Source: Neoalteromonas facilis (GTDB lineage Bacteria; Pseudomonadota; Gammaproteobacteria; Enterobacterales; Alteromonadaceae). From it: a stretch of DNA of 64,000 bases. A program made the position numbers and the translations under genes. The notes under the pieces are model-generated. The model saw nothing but the letters and a program-made list of their open reading frames with translations. It ran no database searches and was not told where the DNA came from. The stretch is from NCBI RefSeq assembly GCF_002807665.1, contig NZ_PEAY01000003.1:458103-522102 (forward strand). The letters are read 5' to 3'. Positions within the stretch are counted from its first letter, which is position 1. The number at the start of each line of letters is the position of its first letter. Positions 60,841 through 64,000 of this stretch are shown here, piece by piece.

Positions 60841-62466
60841 TTACTTAACGTTAACAATCTCGGCTCCAAGTTTCCCATAAAAAATCTCTCTTTTCTCGCC
60901 TTTTAAGTTCCCTAAACTATCAGTAATTTCGTCAATTTCTGTACCTGTAAGGTTGTAATAACGAGAATCTTCTTTGTATGGAGTATAAGGCCAGCGATCT
61001 AGCTTATCACTGACGACAACATTTGCCTGAATATCAGTAGTACTAGCGTCTAAGAATCGCAATAAAGCAGAACCATTGATGAAACTATTTCGATACACAA
61101 AAGAGTTAAAAGTTAAACCTTCATAACTTCTTTCAGTTGCAAATAGCAAAGTTGTTCTGGTAGGTTTGCCTCTCTGGAAAACAATTCGGTTAAATGCCAC
61201 TTCATGGTTGTTTGGAACTTCGGGAGACTCCTTACCATAACCGATACAAATTCCTCCATTTTTTATGTTATGAGAAGCAATGTTTGCTCGGATCGTAACA
61301 AAACTCGTCGTTCCTTTTGCCCAAAAACCGCACTTATTATCGCTGTCTCGTGCTATATTCTGCTCGATTAGTACATAGCTTGAATAGTATATATCAACAT
61401 ATGAGCCATTTCGAATACCATTAAAGAACTTCTCATGAACGTTATTTTTATACAAGATATATTTTTTATGGTGCGAGGTGTTGGAAACGAATACGCCCGC
61501 GGGATTATCAGTTCCTTTGATGCCAGGGCCATGATTTGAAAAGGTATTATTCCACCACGTAGCTCTGCTTACTTCACCTATTGCCCAAATAAAATGGGCA
61601 TTGTTAACGTCCTGTCTAGATGAAATCCAACGTAAATTTCCGACGAAAACGTCGTTTAGTCTATTTGTATCAGTGAATATTTTTGCGCGTGATGCGTTCA
61701 ATACTGCATTTTCATCGGGGTACCCAATCAATGAAGGGGTTTTTGTTTTGGCATCTAGTCGAACGTTATTGTTGGCGTTAGCATCTCCAAGCAAATCATA
61801 GTGCCCTTCTCTGAAAACAACTATTTTGTTGTGGAAATCGCTATTGTTTCGGTCTCCTTTATACCAATCTGAGAATTCTGCCAACGGTTCAGATATAGTT
61901 CCAATGCGTTCTCCACGCCATCCATCCTGTATAAATACAAATTGATTCGGGTCTACTGAAACTTGCCAAACCAACTCAACGGTGTCTAAAAATTGATCAA
62001 TCACTCTCACTTTAAATGTGTACTCTTGGTGCGAGTTAGTTAAAGGGGTCCAAGTCACTATTCCGTAATTATGTTCACCTAACGTTTGACCAACTTGAGC
62101 TCCTATCGGGGCTTGTAACAGCTCATATTTGAAAGGCCAAGCGCCACCTTGCACACCAATAGGAATTTCATAGCGCATTTGCGGGTGAGCCCAGCGATGT
62201 CGAGCATGTGTTTGAGTCTCGGTATCAGGTCGGGGGAATACAACATGCATCGGCATTTTGGCAGGAATAGGGTTTTCAATTTTGAAATCGAGCACTGGCT
62301 CGCTATATTCCTGTTGGATTTCAAAATAATCTGACGAGTTTGGTGTAATAGCAGTTTGTTCGTCATTGCAACCAAGTAGTGGGGAGAAGGTAACGATGAC
62401 AATCAGCCAAAACAGTAATTTACGCAACGCATTGATTTTCAATAGATTAAAGTATTGTAGCATCAT
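60841..62466 (-). CDS. Lipoprotein with Ig-like and right-handed beta-helix domains
   Basis: A 541-residue lipoprotein: signal segment near residues 14-33 ending in SPLLGC, an Ig/cadherin-like segment around residues 60-170 (GIVTWTPLTNSHQEYTFKV), and a right-handed parallel beta-helix from about 190 to 480 (repeated short strands such as NNAHFIWAIGEVSRATWWNN and YVLIEQNIARDSDNKCG). Beta-helix proteins of exopolysaccharide loci are often polysaccharide lyases, epimerases or binding proteins; I see no motif to choose between them. Anchored in the outer membrane it could trim or hold the polymer. Monocistronic, on the minus strand. Confidence 0.72.
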   Translation of the reverse strand: MMLQYFNLLKINALRKLLFWLIVIVTFSPLLGCNDEQTAITPNSSDYFEIQQEYSEPVLDFKIENPIPAKMPMHVVFPRPDTETQTHARHRWAHPQMRYEIPIGVQGGAWPFKYELLQAPIGAQVGQTLGEHNYGIVTWTPLTNSHQEYTFKVRVIDQFLDTVELVWQVSVDPNQFVFIQDGWRGERIGTISEPLAEFSDWYKGDRNNSDFHNKIVVFREGHYDLLGDANANNNVRLDAKTKTPSLIGYPDENAVLNASRAKIFTDTNRLNDVFVGNLRWISSRQDVNNAHFIWAIGEVSRATWWNNTFSNHGPGIKGTDNPAGVFVSNTSHHKKYILYKNNVHEKFFNGIRNGSYVDIYYSSYVLIEQNIARDSDNKCGFWAKGTTSFVTIRANIASHNIKNGGICIGYGKESPEVPNNHEVAFNRIVFQRGKPTRTTLLFATERSYEGLTFNSFVYRNSFINGSALLRFLDASTTDIQANVVVSDKLDRWPYTPYKEDSRYYNLTGTEIDEITDSLGNLKGEKREIFYGKLGAEIVNVK

Positions 62467-63104
62467 ATTTCCTTTCGGCGAGAGTCATACGCGGCTTTGG
62501 GGGGAGTGAAAAATATGAAGCTGAACATGACCTTTAATTGCAAGGGTAATATGTTACCTAATTTAGGACGTTTTGAGAAACACTAAAGTTGAACAAGTAA
62601 TCTAACTAAAAAAAGACAGAATTTTTTCCATGCGTCGACGAAGCAATCAAAACCTCTTTAGTAAAAACCTACAAATTTCTCAAACTTGAAGTGGTAGTAC
62701 CTGTGGATTAGCGGTTCCTTTATTGCGGAGCATTTACAGAGAAGCAAAAGTGCACCTGCAGACTTGTTTCAAAAGTTCTGCACGGCGGACCTGTTTATCC
62801 GACCATTTGGAATCACAATTAAAAATTACTTTTCCTAGCCGATGCTGCCCTTACATATGATTTACGGAAATATGAGATTTCGGTTTTCCACAACGTCACT
62901 TTTATATGAACAATACAGAAACAGAAACAGAAACAGAAACAGAAACAGAAACAGAAACAGGAAGCAGGATTAGACCGAAAGAAGTGATCGGACTGAAACG
63001 AAACCATGAATCAGATCTCTTTTCGTGTTACAAAATAGCTCAAATGAATATACTTTCTGCATTAGCATTAATTTTACGGTGAAAGAAGCGAAAGGGTTGG
63101 GGTT
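62467..63104. other. Longest gap of the window: A+T-rich, with hexamer repeat
   Basis: Some 640 bases between the divergent beta-helix and pyruvyltransferase genes. It contains both promoters and the (ACAGAA)7 array at 62915-62956. The only longer frame (minus strand, 62819-63007) is an artefact of the repeat. Nothing else was recognised. Confidence 0.5.
62915..62960. repeat. Hexanucleotide tandem repeat, (ACAGAA) x7
   Basis: Seven perfect copies of ACAGAA (62915-62956) followed by a partial copy ACAG. It lies about 150 bases upstream of the pyruvyltransferase start, possibly near its promoter. It matches the (TTCTAC)7 array at 11431 in unit length and copy number but not in sequence. Confidence 0.97.
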
Positions 63105-63923
63105 ATGTTTGAACAGTTGGGTTCGATTTGTAATTTAGGTTTACGGCATGTGCGGAAGGAGAATCCTCGATTTATGTTTTGGTCAGTTTATTATCCTTTT
63201 AACTTCGGCGATTGGATAGGGCCATACTTGTATATAAAGAAAACAAAATCAGAGCCTTGGTTTAAATCACCCTCATCTTTTGACCGTGGAACTGTTTACA
63301 TGACCGCTGGAAGCATAATGGGGTTTACGCGAGAAAACTCTATTGTTTGGGGGTCGGGAATTATGAGCCGCAAAACGCTTTTCCCGCGGCCCCATAGTAT
63401 TCGAGCTGTCCGAGGTCCTTATACAAAAGAGCTATGCGATAGTCTGGGGTACGATTGTCCTGAAGTATTCGGTGATCCCGGACTAACATTACCTAGTTTC
63501 TACAATCCTGACCGAATGAATAAATACAAGCTTGGCATAATTCCGCATTATACTGATATGGACCGAGTCGCTAAGATCTTTAGTGCTGAAGAAATAGTGA
63601 TAATAGATGTCAGATATCCAATTGACCATATCATTGATTTGATGAATCAGTGCGAGTGCATTGTTAGTAGTTCATTACATGGGATAATCTTATCACACGC
63701 ATATAGTATTCCAGTCGGTTGGGTTTCATTTGATTCCCAGCTAACAGGAGATGGCGTAAAGTTCTTAGATCATTTCGGTTCACTCGGTGAATTCTCCCCG
63801 CAGAAACTTGATGGAGCAATCAATATACCAATAGATGAGTTAATTAGTTTTGCTCAAGACATGAAGCATTATGATACCACAGAAACGGTGGCACAACGCT
63901 TACTTCAAGCTTGTCCGTTTTAG
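63105..63923 (+). CDS. Polysaccharide pyruvyl transferase family protein
   Basis: A 272-residue protein of the CsaB/WcaK-like family: YYPFNFGDWIGPYLYIK at the start, IVWGSGIMSR, SIRAVRGPYTKELCDSLG, the FGDPGLTLP strand, and SSSLHGIILSHAYSIPVGW at the C-terminal half. Members transfer a pyruvyl ketal from phosphoenolpyruvate to a sugar, giving an acidic group on the polymer. It probably modifies the lipid-linked repeat unit in the cytosol. It is the last gene of the window, and the locus may go on to the right. A hexamer repeat lies 150 bases upstream. Confidence 0.85.
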   Translation: MFEQLGSICNLGLRHVRKENPRFMFWSVYYPFNFGDWIGPYLYIKKTKSEPWFKSPSSFDRGTVYMTAGSIMGFTRENSIVWGSGIMSRKTLFPRPHSIRAVRGPYTKELCDSLGYDCPEVFGDPGLTLPSFYNPDRMNKYKLGIIPHYTDMDRVAKIFSAEEIVIIDVRYPIDHIIDLMNQCECIVSSSLHGIILSHAYSIPVGWVSFDSQLTGDGVKFLDHFGSLGEFSPQKLDGAINIPIDELISFAQDMKHYDTTETVAQRLLQACPF

Positions 63924-64000
63924 TAATTGAGTAACAGAAATGCATTGCATATTGGTAAGATTTTTGAAATTCCAGACTTTGCTAGACGCTTTTGAACATG

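Noticed and set aside
62819-63007. Minus-strand frame with repeated Cys-Phe
   Set aside because: Artefact of the (ACAGAA)7 array in one frame; no ribosome-binding site and no conserved sequence.
1-64000. Search by eye for tRNA, rRNA and CRISPR arrays
   Set aside because: No cloverleaf-like sequence with conserved T-arm, no rRNA segments and no spaced repeats were seen; a covariance search could still find a small RNA.

Overview
The window looks like the chromosome of a marine gammaproteobacterium of the Alteromonadales type (Glaciecola/Paraglaciecola/Aliiglaciecola-like). This is inferred from the housekeeping proteins (FadE, GlnE, HldE, LpxL-type acyltransferase, thymidine kinase), which read as gammaproteobacterial homologues, and from a complete exosortase A (XrtA)/PEP-CTERM exopolysaccharide locus with sulfotransferases. 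No species can be named from the sequence alone. No rRNA, tRNA or CRISPR array was seen.

Layout. 1-8.4 kb: the 5' part of a serine hydrolase, a three-gene minus-strand operon for acyl-CoA/lipid-type metabolism (acyl-CoA dehydrogenase, phosphotransferase, SDR), a small PEP-CTERM protein, thymidine kinase, and a FadE-type acyl-CoA dehydrogenase with a candidate FadR operator. 8.7-11.4 kb: an envelope trio (LolA-like periplasmic protein and two outer-membrane proteins). 11.4-13.3 kb: a tnpB-only IS200/IS605 element with an intact RuvC triad, a likely omega-RNA end, and a near-consensus LexA (SOS) box directly before tnpB. 13.5-24.5 kb: a small DUF3081-like protein, a multi-PAS hybrid kinase, lipid A acyltransferase, TcpQ-domain protein, glnE, a DUF350 membrane protein, a GIY-YIG protein and hldE.

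24.5-46.9 kb is the XrtA/PEP-CTERM core: a PEP-CTERM substrate, an ExeA-like ATPase, the Wza/Wzz/BY-kinase/outer-membrane-barrel export operon, the initiating sugar transferase, the PrsT TPR lipoprotein, a deacetylase, a GNAT-ATP-grasp fusion, a second deacetylase, a FemAB-like protein, a DegT aminotransferase, a GT2, XrtA fused to EpsI, and a GT4. 46.9-64 kb is a more A+T-rich accessory part: two sulfotransferases, six further glycosyltransferase-type or ligase genes, a Wzx-like flippase, a third deacetylase paired with a second ATP-grasp protein, a low-molecular-weight phosphatase, a beta-helix lipoprotein and a pyruvyltransferase, interrupted by an IS3 transposase remnant.

How it fits together. 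The locus should assemble an undecaprenyl-linked repeat unit (initiating transferase plus GTs), flip it (Wzx-like), polymerise and export it (Wzz, Wza, BY-kinase, barrel, PrsT), and modify it by deacetylation, acylation or amino-acylation (GNAT/FemAB/ATP-grasp), sulfation and pyruvylation. XrtA would process the PEP-CTERM proteins that share the surface with this polymer. Both PEP-CTERM genes are preceded by good -24/-12 (sigma-54) promoter elements, which matches the known PrsK/PrsR/RpoN control of this system; prsK and prsR are not in the window.
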